DNA from: Zarea fungicola
Taxonomy: Eukaryota > Ascomycota > Sordariomycetes > Hypocreales > Cordycipitaceae
NCBI GenBank assembly: GCA_900169235.1
Contig: FWCC01000203.1
Coordinates: 62,001-126,000 of the forward strand
Direction of reading: 5' to 3'
DNA: 64,000 nucleotides
Shown here: piece after piece, positions 11,634-23,877 of the stretch
How the letters are laid out: the number at the start of each line of letters is the position of its first letter
Position numbering within the stretch: the first letter of the stretch is position 1
Translations under genes and position numbers: made by a program
Notes under the pieces: generated by a model
What the model saw: the letters and a program-made list of their open reading frames with translations, nothing else
What the model was told of the DNA's origin: nothing
Database searches by the model: none

Positions 11634-14393
11634 CTGGTGTTTATTTATGTCTCATGGCGTCGGCCGGGCACCACAGCAGCTGCTCCAGGTTCCAATGAAC
11701 AGGTTCGGCCAAGGCGAGTGCTAATATTGCAATGGAGCTCCTGCGCGGCCTCCAAGCACGACATATCCTTATCCAGTTTGAACAGGCTCAAGACAGGGAC
11801 ATCTTTGATGATTTTGAGTCAACGGGACATCGTCTGGCCCGCTTCATGATGTATGTACAGAGACCTTTGGCCCACGTGTGTAGTGGAGCGGCCCGCGTTG
11901 GGAGCAGAGAATCGTTTATTAGGTGAAGGATTGAGTCGATGTAAGAAGCGGTGCAAAGTAAATGAAATATCCGAAACCGTTTTAAGAAAGCATTCGGCAT
12001 TTCCGTATCCTTTTTTTTTGTCGTGGCTGCGGTTGAAACGCCCACTCGTTTTCCAGTCTGGCCTTGCTGGAAATGGTGCTTGATTGTACATCAAGCTCTG
12101 TTTTCTCCCGTTTTGTTCTTCTTCTTTCAACGGAGTACGGCTGTCGCAGTGTGGATATCTGTCGTCAGCGATGAGAGTTCATACTCGAGCGCTGTGCTTT
12201 ATTTAGTCTCTTATTTCTCTCACCGTCCGACTAGGATGGCTCGTCCAGGTGGCGGTGTATCGAGATAATCCTGTCAGCGGACAGATACTGATGGTTCATT
12301 TATTTGTGGCAACTTCTCAAGAGCCAGTGGCCGGGGTGCCGGAGAAGAGCAGATTTTCAATGGCAATGCACGTCATGCTCTGTTGCAGCTGTTGCTTACT
12401 TTGCGATGCAACGGGATTCGACTCGGCTCCGTTCAACATCCGGCTTCCGATTAAAAGCATGTGTCAACGTTGAGAAAATGCGAGATGGATTCCAGCGACA
12501 GAGTTTCAAATGGTAGAAAATATCAACTGGTATGATGGCTCGCATGTCGTCGATCAGCTAGTTGGGTTGGGCTGCATGCACGGCACTTGCAAAGACGCCA
12601 AGAAATGCACACGCAAATGTAGGAAACCAGTTCACAAGGTCGGTCCAATAAAGAACAAGAAATTTCTTGAACCAAATTATAATAATAGAAAGTTATTGTG
12701 TCAGAGAGTCCGTTGGCGTGTGCAGCCCAGCACAAGGCTTTTTTGGACGACTCGTCTACGCGTTATCGAGAAAACACTCTTGGGCAGCGAGCGGTGCAGG
12801 AGGTGGCAGCAAGCTAGCTGGTGGTCAGATATGTGCAGGACCGTTTGATGCCAAACTAGTGCAATCTTAGAATTTTTGACCGCATTTTCACAGTAGTTGG
12901 TTGTCTCGGTTTCTGCACCGATAACCGTTCTAAGTAGAGTCAGTAGAGTCAGTTGATGTCGAACAGGGGGGGGGGTCCGACCCATCCAGGCCCTTTTTTT
13001 CAGTCATTTTCATACTGAAAATGGGATTGGATGTTTTGGCCCGTTGTTGGGCAGATGGATGCTTGGGGTTGGGATGGACAATGTACATTGGAGATTCGGG
13101 GATGGCTGGCAGGCGGGCAGGCGGGCGACAGACAGGCGACGGGCAAACAGAATGGTGGTTGCAGGATGGTGGTGGCGGCGGGTTGGCAGGCGGTTAGTAG
13201 GGCACTGCCATGACAGTGCCAGCGGACCGAGGCGGTACACAACACATGCACGCACGATACACTGGCATTGGGAACACAGGGCTTATTACTGCAGCGCAGT
13301 GCCTAAAAGTACTAAACCTGAGCGGCACCGCCCTCATGGCAAAAGGGTGTGTGGCAGACGAGACGGGGGCTAAAAAGGCACCTTGGCCCACCGACAGGTA
13401 CCCAAACGTGTTGCTTAATGTGCATGAGGTGCCTAAGCCCTACGCTAGGTACTTGATGGCCCAAGGACTTGGATGATGCAACAGTGCACCCGCCAGTACG
13501 GAGCAGATAAATCGGGGACTCATGTACCAAGCACAAGCAACCTAGCACCATTGTGACGGAGTGACTGGAGCGCTGCAGCTGCAGAATACAGTGCGTACAG
13601 GGCAAACCCACAGGCACCCCGGAGGGGACTTACCCGCTAAAAACGGCTGGACCCGCACCAAAACAATGCTTGCAAGGGTCCCAACGCAGTGTTCAGTACA
13701 CACCGCATGGACGGATACGAATGAGAGACATGATTTCAACAATCCAAACATCCTGTGTCATTGCACGGCCTGGCCGGGATGCTGAATAGAGCAGTTATTC
13801 GGTGAAAACGGTCAGCATCGTGTTTTTCCCGTGTGTGGGCCTGCTGTCAAAGGTTTTCCATGGCTGACTGGCATTCGAAGCAACAGGGGGAGGAGTAAGA
13901 CTAGAGTCAAAAGAGAGAATAAAAATTAAATAGAATAAAAATAAGGAAAGAAAAGCCTCTCTCCAAGGGGTCTGTGTGAGTGTGAGTAGTGAGTGTGTGG
14001 TGTGGTGTGTGTCTGTTTGCACCCAGTTTGCAGCACTGTGGACAGTAACCCCGTCTGTGTCAGTTCCAACTTGAACAATGTACCATTCAACTAGCAGGGG
14101 CAAGGGGGAGGGGGCAGAGGATGAGGGTGTACAATGCATTTGCTCCCTGTCTTTTGGCCCGCAAAACGGCGTTTAGGGACCATAGAACACAGGCCCTGGA
14201 CTGGGCTGGCCAAAAGTCGGCGCGGTCTTTCTCGCATATTAGCCTAAACGGAAAAGGCTTGAATTCAAGCCAAAGCCAATCATATCTGTGACCTTGATGG
14301 ACGGGCTACTACTATTATTATTATAGCGCGCAGACACACAAGAGGTGAAAAGGAAGAGGCAGCCTTACAAACACACTCCTCTGCTCATGCCGA

Positions 14394-14414
14394 CCCCCCC
14401 CCCCCCCCCCCCCC
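14394..14414. repeat. poly-C run
   Basis: A run of 21 C residues directly upstream of a C/T-rich belt that precedes the four-exon gene at 14898. Such runs are prone to base-calling error. Confidence 0.9.
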
Positions 14415-14897
14415 TTCACTGCCTCTCTCCTCCACTTCCCACACTTCCACACTTCCCACATCTCCCACCAACGACGCCAACTCCCACACCCGCTCGCTCC
14501 TCACGCCACGCTTTCCCACCCCCATGCGTTCTAGCCAACCCATGCCCGCCAACTACTCTCGTCTACTTGATTGACCCATGGTAAATATTTTTCTTTCTAC
14601 TTATTAAATAGCCTTGCAGCCTCCAACCCCAGTTCAACCTTCTTGAATACCATCCGTCTTCTTGTTCATACAAAGAAACCTTATTAGAGTGACCATCAAA
14701 CAAGAAGCTACAACATTCTTATCCTGATCCCCGGTACAATACTTGCGCCACTTGTGTATCATTGTTTCTACTCGAACCTTGGCCCCAAGCTCAACTACTT
14801 CGCCTCTTGCTCTTATTGCTGCCCGACTCCGAGTGCGCTGTCACTGTCGTCCCTCATACAAACAGCACTTGCTCGAAACCACAGCCAAAACGACGCC

Positions 14898-15350
14898 ATG
14901 TGCAATTACATCTATGTGTGTTCCATCCTTGCACATATTTGCTGGCATTTTACGCACTATTGGTCTCTTTCTAACCGGTTTATAGAGGGAGCTGAGCTGC
15001 CAGCACCACTACCATCTAGTCGAGTCATGGTGCCACAAGTACATTGAGACTGAGAAGCGGTGTCCGCCTACAGTCGTCTGCAAACAATACCGGTTAGTGG
15101 TCATCTCTTTTTAATAGCCCAGTTTTCTTTTTCATGCGATGCTAACATTTTCTTTACAGCGGTGATGATATATGCTGTAGGTTTTTATACTCTATTATAC
15201 TGTGCCTGGCACACTCCACAAACGGTCAACTCTAATACCTTTTTCTTAGCTGCTTGTCGCGAACGCCAATATCCCAGCAACCCTCCATGGGCCAGGCTCA
15301 TCTCACGCCCAGCTCGACTACCATCGCACCGTTTTCAGATACCGGCCTAG
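14898..15350 (+). CDS. 80-residue Cys/His-rich fungal protein, four exons
   Basis: Assembled by eye from splice signals. Exons: 14898-14915, 14986-15092, 15160-15176, 15250-15350. Introns of 70, 67 and 73 nt have donors GTGTGT, GTTAGT and GTAGGT, branch-like TCTAACC, GCTAAC and TCTAATA, and acceptors ATAG, ACAG and TTAG. Coding length is 243 nt, exactly 81 codons with TAG at 15348. The product starts MCNYIY, then RELSCQHHYHLVESWCHKY, TEKRCPPTVVCKQYR, GDDICSACRERQYPSNPPWA and a basic tail. The C/H arrangement (C..Y....CxHH, WCxxY, RCP, CxxC) matches a widespread family of small uncharacterised fungal proteins with a likely zinc-binding fold; the fold is inference. No signal peptide is visible. 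The first exon carries only six codons and the third only 17 nt, so automated callers could easily miss the gene. Confidence 0.72.
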
Positions 15351-18300
15351 GAATCCAGGATCTGTGAATTGGTACAACTGCGACGCAACGCCAGGAGAAA
15401 TCGCACAACGCCTATTACGTCTAGCATTGGCTTTACCTCTTCACACATGACAATATAGGAGCAACGGCGACTAACACCACTACACCACCAACAACACCAC
15501 ACCCCGCTACCACTACCTACACACTACTACCACTACTATTATCACATCATTCATATAGCGAAACAGCAACTATGGCGAAATATTTGGGCATAAGGATACC
15601 GACAAAGATGTACTCTTGATTTTCTTTATTTATGTTTTTGGCACTTTTATCTTTCTTTTCTTGTCTTTTTTTTCCTTTTTTGCTCTCAGCCACTAAGGAA
15701 ATGGCAATGCGAGAGCACAACTACTCTTCTCTCTTGTTCTTTTTCTACTGCTGGATTAGGGTTATCTGTTTGGAGTTATCCTGATTTTTTCTCTCTTGTT
15801 TGGCGAATGGGAAAGGAGTTGTTATACAGAACGGGAATCTGCGCGAGCAAAGCGGTGAAAGATTGGACACCACGGAACAGAATGGGCATAGGGAAATGGA
15901 TCCAGCAATGGACCAAATATAAATATTATATAAATACTGCACTGACCAAGAATGGGGCAAATATATTTCAACTGTACATTCTTATTCATCATGTTATTCT
16001 CACTTGCATCTGTGTTTGCTGACGCATACATGTCATTCGGGTCTCTCGCTCCAAGACGACACCGGACCGTCTCATTGCGTATTTTGTCCCGCCCACCGAG
16101 CAGCCGACCACGGAACCAACGTTGTTAGTGTAGAAACCAGACAACTTGTCAGGGCTGCTGGGCACCTAAACTCTCCTCCAGATCCGGTGTGGAGGTGCAT
16201 GGACGCCTCCATGTCGACCGGGGGTGGACAGGCAGGTCCATGTAGGTGCGTGAGAGCTACCACCCGTCCATCAACCCCCATGTCCACGCGGGACAGCCTC
16301 TAGCCGGCCGCATGCCACCACTACCTTCACTCTGCATGCAGGCGCACGGAAGTTGAGTGCTGCTGGGTTGGCTCTGGGCCCTTTTCCGCCATTTACTGCT
16401 ACAAAGGGCGGCCACCACATACTCTTTCGGGTACGGATTAGCTTGTACTGTGTATTAATTGGGTTTCCAAAGCTGACCTGCAGGCTGCAACTTCCCTTGC
16501 TCAACGCCTCTTCCGCCACGGGCTTTGGACTTTTTTTTTTCTGCCTTTACTAACATTTCACTTTATTTCCATTGCGTATTGTTTTAGACGAATCGGTCCC
16601 AGGCTCTGGCTGTAAACTCAGGCATCAACATCTCCGAGGAGGAGGCGGGGGACAAAACTTCCCGAAACCTCCCAGGTTTTAGAACCGATGCTAAAATAAC
16701 CGCACTAGATTTTGTTCTTTTTCCGCTAAAACGTCCTTGTTTTTAGACTGGAAGGATTTCTCACTAGTTAATCCTAAGCTACCAAGTTTTAATAAAGCTC
16801 CTCATTTTTCCGCCCCCAGTCGACGACCGGGCGACGGCGCGGGATGACGCCACGGTTTGTCACGACCTCCTCTGACGATGCTGATTGAGTGTGAGAACGT
16901 TATTTAGCTTTATTTTTTTTTTCCCCTAGCTTGGTAATATTTATAAAGATTAGACAGACCGAGAAAATGAAGCGAACCAGGCTAGAGCCATCTTGAGTAA
17001 AGAAAACCGAACCTCTTTCAACCAACCTATTAGCAATTAGACCGCGCGCCCAGTCGCCCAACCGACACCACCACCACCAGCCAAATTAGTCGTATCGCCG
17101 TTCCAGAAAGTAGTGCGGCCAGCCATTTTTTTTATTTTTTTGCTACTATTATTGGTCAAGTTTAATTCTCGAAGCTTTTACTATTCTTATTCTTATTTTT
17201 ACCAGGTTTTGTACGGAGTAATCGTCCACCGTATAATCCCTTCTACAAGAATCCCCGCCTCCAGCCTCGGCAGCAATAGGCTGGTTGGCTCACCCATCTT
17301 CATCACCTGGTTTCCTGGTTCTGAAGGTCTTGATGTTCCAATCCTCTTCTTTTAGGAGAAATGGCCCCCACGTCGTATTAGTTTCAACTCGGGGCCAAAG
17401 GGGACCAACAAGAATGATGCTCTAGTCCACTGAATGTAATGAGCGCTTCCCTCTAGTTACCCCTGCGTGTCCTTTCTTTTTCAATCATATTCCTTCGTAA
17501 ACACGTTCGACGTCTTTCCTCGTGGGTTACACCGGATTTGTCAATATCTGCACGGCGCCGCGCGCGCTGCTATTGTCAGAAGGAAGAATTAAATAACAGC
17601 AGGACCCGAACCATCCATTCCATCCCACGCATTTGTGCATGGAGGCGCCACGCGCCCGCTAGTCCAACACCCATCAATTCACCCTGGTCGGTGGCTGCAG
17701 GGGAATTGCACACACCTGGCGAAGTTGAGTTTTGTCTCGTTGCTTTTTTTGCCCTTGTTCTTTTTTAGCCCCGGGCCACACACCTGACCATGGGCAAAGA
17801 GAGGAAACAATGGCGGGACGGCTGCCCATGCCATGCGCGTGCATGCTGCAGCGGCACGGCAGACGGACAGACAGCTAGGCAAGGTTCTTGACCAGTGCGT
17901 TGCAGCGTGCAGCAATTTAGCAGCGCCTCTCAGGTCCATGTTGCCATTGACGTGAGGACAGGAAATGATTTGCATGCCCCCATTGTGTTTTCTCGCATCT
18001 TGCCAGTGGTTACGGATTGCTCCGTTGCTAGTTACGACTGGCCAGGTTTGATTTCGTTGGTCTGGTCTCGCTTTTCGGTTTTCTTTTCTTTTTTCCTCAG
18101 TAACATTCTGGAGAGAACTCTGGGGTGCTTAGTGTGTCTCGCATTTTGAGAAGATCTGCACCACGTCGACGTCCGGATGGCACCAAGTCAGGGTTCGGAT
18201 TTCAAGTCAAGGACGCTTGACTCAGGGGCATATAGCCATACAAAACCATGCAGCCGAACATTGTAGCACAGAACACAGTGGCAGCTTATCTAAAAGCACT

Positions 18301-21300
18301 ACAAAGTACCATTACTACTGTTGGTTTTAGCGCTTGAGCTATTGATTGCAGCGACCCAAACTGTTGGGACACGCACGCATGGATATAACTATTGTCCCAG
18401 ATATGTGAAGCATTGTGTCCCTCATTTTGTCTGTACAGCAACCCCGAAACAAGGAGATGCGATTGGTCAATATGACGCCATGCTTGCAACTCCAAGTACG
18501 CCCGCATTTTAATTACTTATTACGCAAAGTCACAAGCGTTCACATGCACAGTCTGCCGTTCACGCAGGTACAAAGCGGGAGTCCCATTGGTTACAAGCAA
18601 GGTACCCATGACGGACCATCGATCAGCTCAGTCTTCCAGGGAGGTCCTATCGTCACAGACCAAAAATAAAACCGGCGGCAAAATGTGAGCATCGATCTCA
18701 CAAAGGGTACATGGTGCCAAAAACTAATCAGGGTTGCATTCCAATTTTCAGCCTCGTATGCCGTCTTGTCGTGAGAGAACAACTAGAGAACAGAATAGAA
18801 GAAAAAAAGCAATGGACCCCAAGAATTTTCGGACACACCAAATCTCCTCTCCAAGCCACAGCCGCCAACCTATACCCAGAAAACAGGAAGGACCAATGAC
18901 TAACGTGTGTGGCGCTGACGGGAAGGGAAACAGACACAACGATCAATTAGCTGAACGATTCTAGACTACCCAAACCTGCATGCAATGATTTCTTTTTCTT
19001 GTTTGCCTTTTTTCTTTATTTCCAAATTAGAAAAACTTGCATAATACGGGGTAAAGGTATATCTAGTTTTCATATTGGGTTTCGGCCAGGGCACACCACA
19101 CCCCCCTTTCTCACTTTCATCTTCCCCCAGCCACTGGGCGACAAGAGACAACAACGCCGACTTGTTTGTTCTTTTTTGGGGGAGGCTTGTTCGTTTATCA
19201 ATTAATTAGTAAACAATTAATAAAACAAAAGAGCCAATGAATTGGAAAAAAAAAAATTACTAAATCGTAGGTTGACTCTGGTACCTGAGCGTCGAGCCCA
19301 TTGACGCAAGAACCAGTCAGTGCTCTCCCCTTGTCCATTTGCCCCCCCTGCGATTGAATGGCTCTGGGCAATTAATTTTTGATAAAATCCCGATCTATAC
19401 GGCATGGGGGGAGGGGAAAGAAAGCTATGATACCTCACTAGTCATGCACCGTAAATCCCTTTAATTGATTCTTGGCAAAGAAGGAAAATACACGTCCATC
19501 TGTCGATGCGCTGCATGGAAAGAATCTTCGCTCAGGGGGTGGTGTGGACTAACTAATCTCAATGATTCCCACTTCCGCGCATGATGCATCTCATGTAGGC
19601 AAGCCCCATTATCTACGATCTAGGGTGAGCAAAGAAGCAAATGTCTGGATAGCATTTGGTTAGTGGTATGCACGCAGCATGTCACTCGTAGCATATTGGT
19701 GGATAAGGGATAGGAGATGAGATGACATTTTACAACTGCAAAATTTGATATTACAAAAAAAAAAAAAAAAAGTCTTTCTTTCTTCTACCTCGGAAAGTGG
19801 GCTGTTTAAGACAAATGGTTCAAACGGTATGTCGCACAAGAGTCAACAGAGAGAAAAGGGGTCTAGATGGCTTTTCTTGTGTGTTGAAAATGTCAGTCTC
19901 ACTCTCATGTCGCGCGTTGGAGCTTGTTCCGTTTTTTTACGCAGCGTGTTCTTATGCACGTAGCACGCAGTACAACTTGAAGCATTCTGCAAGGCAATCG
20001 CGTTATCCGATAGAACCCGTCCATGCATTGCGCTTGATTAGTATATTCACTTAGTTCTCCAAATCCCACAAACAACAAAAAGAGATTACGCTGCTAACAA
20101 GTCTCTGCCACATGGCTATTACCAAACCATCCGAATGGTATGGCTGCTCCGCTGGCGTTCGATTACCAGTACCAGTTCTTGCTTGAGCTGCTGCGCCGCA
20201 ACTGGGCAGCTTAGCTGAAAGTGGTCCATAGAGCAGTCCTTCTACCAACTTCTTTTACTGCCCAATTTTCGAAATCCGTCTGTTCCGACGGAAACCTAAA
20301 AAAACGACATATGTACACCACATATAGTAGCGGCACTGTGTCGGAGGGGCCGGGCATATGGAAGATTCACCTTCTCCGAGGCGTTTCTCTCTTCTTGCTC
20401 GTGATGCGCCGCTACTTACGAATTCGGAAAGGGCAATACCACCACGGCGGTGCCGCCAAAATGCTTTGTATCACTTTGACGAGAGCCGAGCACAAGTGGA
20501 CTGATCGACACGCTGTGGGTTTTGGTCTGTCTAGTGAAAAAGCAGTGGGGTTGACTGAAAGAATGCTCCAGCGGCATCTTTGTATTCCGACGGCTAGCGA
20601 CGTTGGTGTTGTCGCGAGACAACGCTTGTTTGACAAAAGTGAGCGATGTGACGATTTTCAGTCATGATTATAAATCTCCGGGATCGGAGACTTGGGTGTG
20701 ACACATTCTCTTCTGTACTAAAGTTGGTTGGTAATGTTGGCGCAAGGTAAAACGAAATGGTTTGTCCATCGGCAGTCGTTCATGCAAGCGAGACAGGGAA
20801 ACCCATATTTTTTCGACAGCCACAATCTGATCCTCAAATCAAGGTAACTCACTTGCATATTCCCATGGCACGTGCGTTTGATAATAGTACGGCATTAATG
20901 CCCGGCGAACAAATCATTTATTAATACCATAGATTTGGGTCTTGGCTGACTTGTTTATTGGTCCATTGCGCTTGCTATCTGTGAGCATCTTCACCCACTC
21001 AACTTTGTTACCAACTACCAAAGTGGCCTGGCTTTTTCGCGTACCCCATCTTTGAATGACTGACAGCCTGACAGGCGCACAGGAGGTGAATGTGGATGTT
21101 GCCCAAATTTTAATAAGTAGCCAAACTGGTGTTAGTGTTTGGCATGTTTGTTCACACTAGTCTGGCCCAAAAGGTCCAGGCAAAGGACGGCCGGGAAGGG
21201 CCGAGCCATCGGGTGAATGTGGGAGACCCTACTTCGCGTATACTCAAAACTAAATCCTCTGTAGAAGCGGTACGACAGTTTTGATATCATTTCAAAATAA

Positions 21301-23877
21301 GGGGCTCACTTCGTGCTCATATTCATATCTTTACAAAAACAGTTTTACACTTATATACAAGGAGATTTCTTGTAAGCCAGAATGAGCAAACACAGAACTC
21401 CATTATTTCTTCCCCGCTCTGTACACTAAAGAAAGGGAGACGCAAGCGTTTCTACGATTACTTACAATAGTCTTGTTTTCTCCTCTGTGCCCCAAAACGC
21501 TAATGTGCGTGCTAAGTACATTAGACGCATTTCTGAAGAAAGGGGCAGGGCAGACACACCCAAGTGATTGCATTAGCTCATTGTGACTCGAGCATGGCCG
21601 TAGAAAACAAACAAACAGAGCAGGGCGTTTCCCTAATTGAGGGTCGGGTCCAGGCACAGGCCTGCGCCTGACCGTAGGAACCACTTTCTGGGGTTCCCTT
21701 TTTCGTTCACCATCGGGCAGAAAGTACAGGGTGGGACATCGTTGGCATATGCAAGCCGCGATGGAGACAAGAAAACAAGCCTCCAAACGGTGACGTTTAT
21801 TGTCTCAAAAGCCTCCAAACGTCGCAGGAACTCCACAAGCAATTGTCAATGTGTGTGATTCCCCCACAAAAAATGATGACAGGCTGCATGAGCTCTCAGC
21901 CATGTGACTTTATCAGGGACTGTTTCTTGGCTTTCCCAGCCTACAAACTGTTTGGTTATTGGTGAGTATTGTGAATAAAAAAGGAGCAAAGAGAACAAAG
22001 GCGTCAACTCCACGCCCAACCACTAACGGGGAACTCGGCGATGATGGTTTTGGAAAATCCCGAGGGACAAAAAGAACCCTTGCCTAAGCTTGTGCGTGTG
22101 TCAAACATGTTCAAGTTGTCCTGCCTTGCCTTTTTGCCGGCTTGGCGTCCTTGTTTTCACCCTTGCGAACTTGGTGACAGGGCCATTACCACACGGCACA
22201 CGCACACCCCAGTGGCCCCAGTTGCTAAGGCCGGTGGTGTTCAATGCAGGAACAATGATGAACATAAGAGTCAAACTAGACTAGAAGCTGCCCATCTGGC
22301 GGGGCAGACGTCATCCCCCATCCATCTTGCATGAAGATGCACAGGCCTCGACGCCTTCCCCAAGATGACTCGGGCACTGCGTCGCGTCGACCGAGTGGAA
22401 TCTTGGACTACCTAATTAATACGTAGTGACAGTTTGGGTTACAAGAAAAGAAATGCCGACTGCATCTGTTTGTTTTTAGCTGCCCAACTATGCATGGGGT
22501 GTGTAAATATGGTCGACGGTAGTCAAGGCCGAAAATGTCTCACGAAATCTTTCTGCCTAATAATAGTCATGATTCGCGTTGGTGCTCCGTCGACGGCTAT
22601 GAAAGTTATGGAATTGCGACGCCATTGTTGCTTCGTTTAGAACCTCTTTCTGAGCCCATTTCTCCCTCTGGAGTGAGCCTCTGAACATCTGCCGACATGC
22701 TCATGGCGTGATTCTGCAGAACTGCTCCTCTGCCGATTGAGAAGGGCGAAGAAACACACAAAAGCAGACTCTTCGAAATTGATCCCTCCCCTGTCCCCGC
22801 GTCTCTGGTGTGCGAGGAACCTGCGGCAAAAGCCGTTGAACTCAAGGCTACCCAGCAACAAGGGCTATCATCTTCTCCAAAAATTGCTGCTTGCTAGCAG
22901 ATGGGTCCATGAGGGGCGCACATATGCAAATGACAAAAGAAATCTTTTCAATGGTTTGGGGCATGAAGTGTGCGCAGACTTGTGGATGACGATGGAGATG
23001 AGTGGCCCAACCGTTGAAGTTTGGCTGACATTAAAAACGGGCAAGCGATTTCGTTCAAGGTCTGTCATATCCACAAACAGGTACATGCAAAGTCGTTAAA
23101 ATTAGCGATTGGTCAGAGGAATAAATAGCAGACCATCATTATGTTACAAACGCCCAAAAGAACGTGCGTATCGATAATGCAGGTCATAGCAGCCACTTGT
23201 CTCAGCCTGTCTCAAACCTGTTCTTCAACCTGGCTTGTGTTGTGTGTGACAACTTTCCTCATTCGATACACTCACCATTCAATGTACATAATACACAGTA
23301 TTCCGTACATATTCAGTACATATTCAGGGGAGAAAAGACCAGGCTGACGCCAAGCTGTTGGTGGTTTTTTTCCTTTTCATGAAGAATCATAACCCTTGTT
23401 CAACATATTGTGCGATTCAGGCAATGTCATCTTTCCATTTAAAAAATTCTCCCTCCCGTTTAATCTTCTCCGGCGAATTCCAGCTTGATCCCCAGAATAT
23501 CGCAGTAGCTCAGGTACGAACGCCACGAATCCTTTCATGTTGGTGGAGGCGCAGCCTTGTTCAAAAGTAAACTGGATCCAAGATACAGAACTCTTCGTAA
23601 TGATTAACTTAAATCAGGAATAGTGTAATAGGGGCGTGAGACTCCAAATGTAGTAATAATTTACCAAAGGATTTTTCTTATTTTCATGGTTTGGCGTGTC
23701 TCGCAACGCGCATGGGCGGCGTGCCTGTCCCCGGCCTAAAGTAACATCAACCAAATTAAAATCCCACGTTACCGCGCTCCGATACCGAGGCGCCAGTGCT
23801 CCTTCCCCCGCTAAGCGTGAGGCCTCTCTATTCTTTTTTGTTGTGCTGCGTCTATCTATCTTCGGAAAATTTTCTTC
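15351..23877. other. 8.5-kb gene-poor region
   Basis: No reading frame here has a recognisable domain, and I found no chain of good splice sites joining protein-like segments. Content is mixed: T- and CT-rich tracts (15605-15690, 16910-16930, 17110-17200), ACC-rich DNA after the upstream gene (15470-15540), an A run at 19755-19771, and many frames under 100 codons. Base composition is close to that of the neighbours, without the extreme AT bias of strongly RIP-mutated repeats. It may contain long untranslated leaders or non-coding transcripts, but nothing in the sequence proves it. Confidence 0.45.
19755..19771. repeat. poly-A run
   Basis: A homopolymer of 17 A residues within the gene-poor region, with no coding context. 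Confidence 0.9.

Larger units (their letters stand above)
10497..14897. other. gene-poor region and leader of the 14.9-kb gene
   Basis: No gene is supported with confidence. The stretch holds a GAGGC pentamer repeat (11216-11238), a TG microsatellite (11609-11633), a G-rich strand with many GG/GGG runs at 13085-13200, GT-rich tracts at 13965-14030, a 21-base C run, and a C/T-rich belt (14415-14530) of the kind found before fungal transcription starts. A frame at 11732-11926 begins with a plausible peptide (ELLRGLQARHILIQFEQAQD) but has no recognisable family. A possible leader intron spans about 14581-14620 (GTAAAT...AATAG). Confidence 0.45.

Noticed and set aside
12510..12848. Frame with a Cys-rich stretch (GCMHGTCKDAKKCTRKC) suggesting a small disulfide protein
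   Set aside because: No signal peptide, no conserved family, and the rest of the frame looks random.
13085..13200. G-rich stretch considered as a G-quadruplex or minisatellite
   Set aside because: The GGG runs are irregularly spaced and the repeat is imperfect; there is not enough for a specific claim.
22737..23099. 120-codon plus-strand frame
   Set aside because: No recognisable motif and overlapping open frames of similar length on the other strand.
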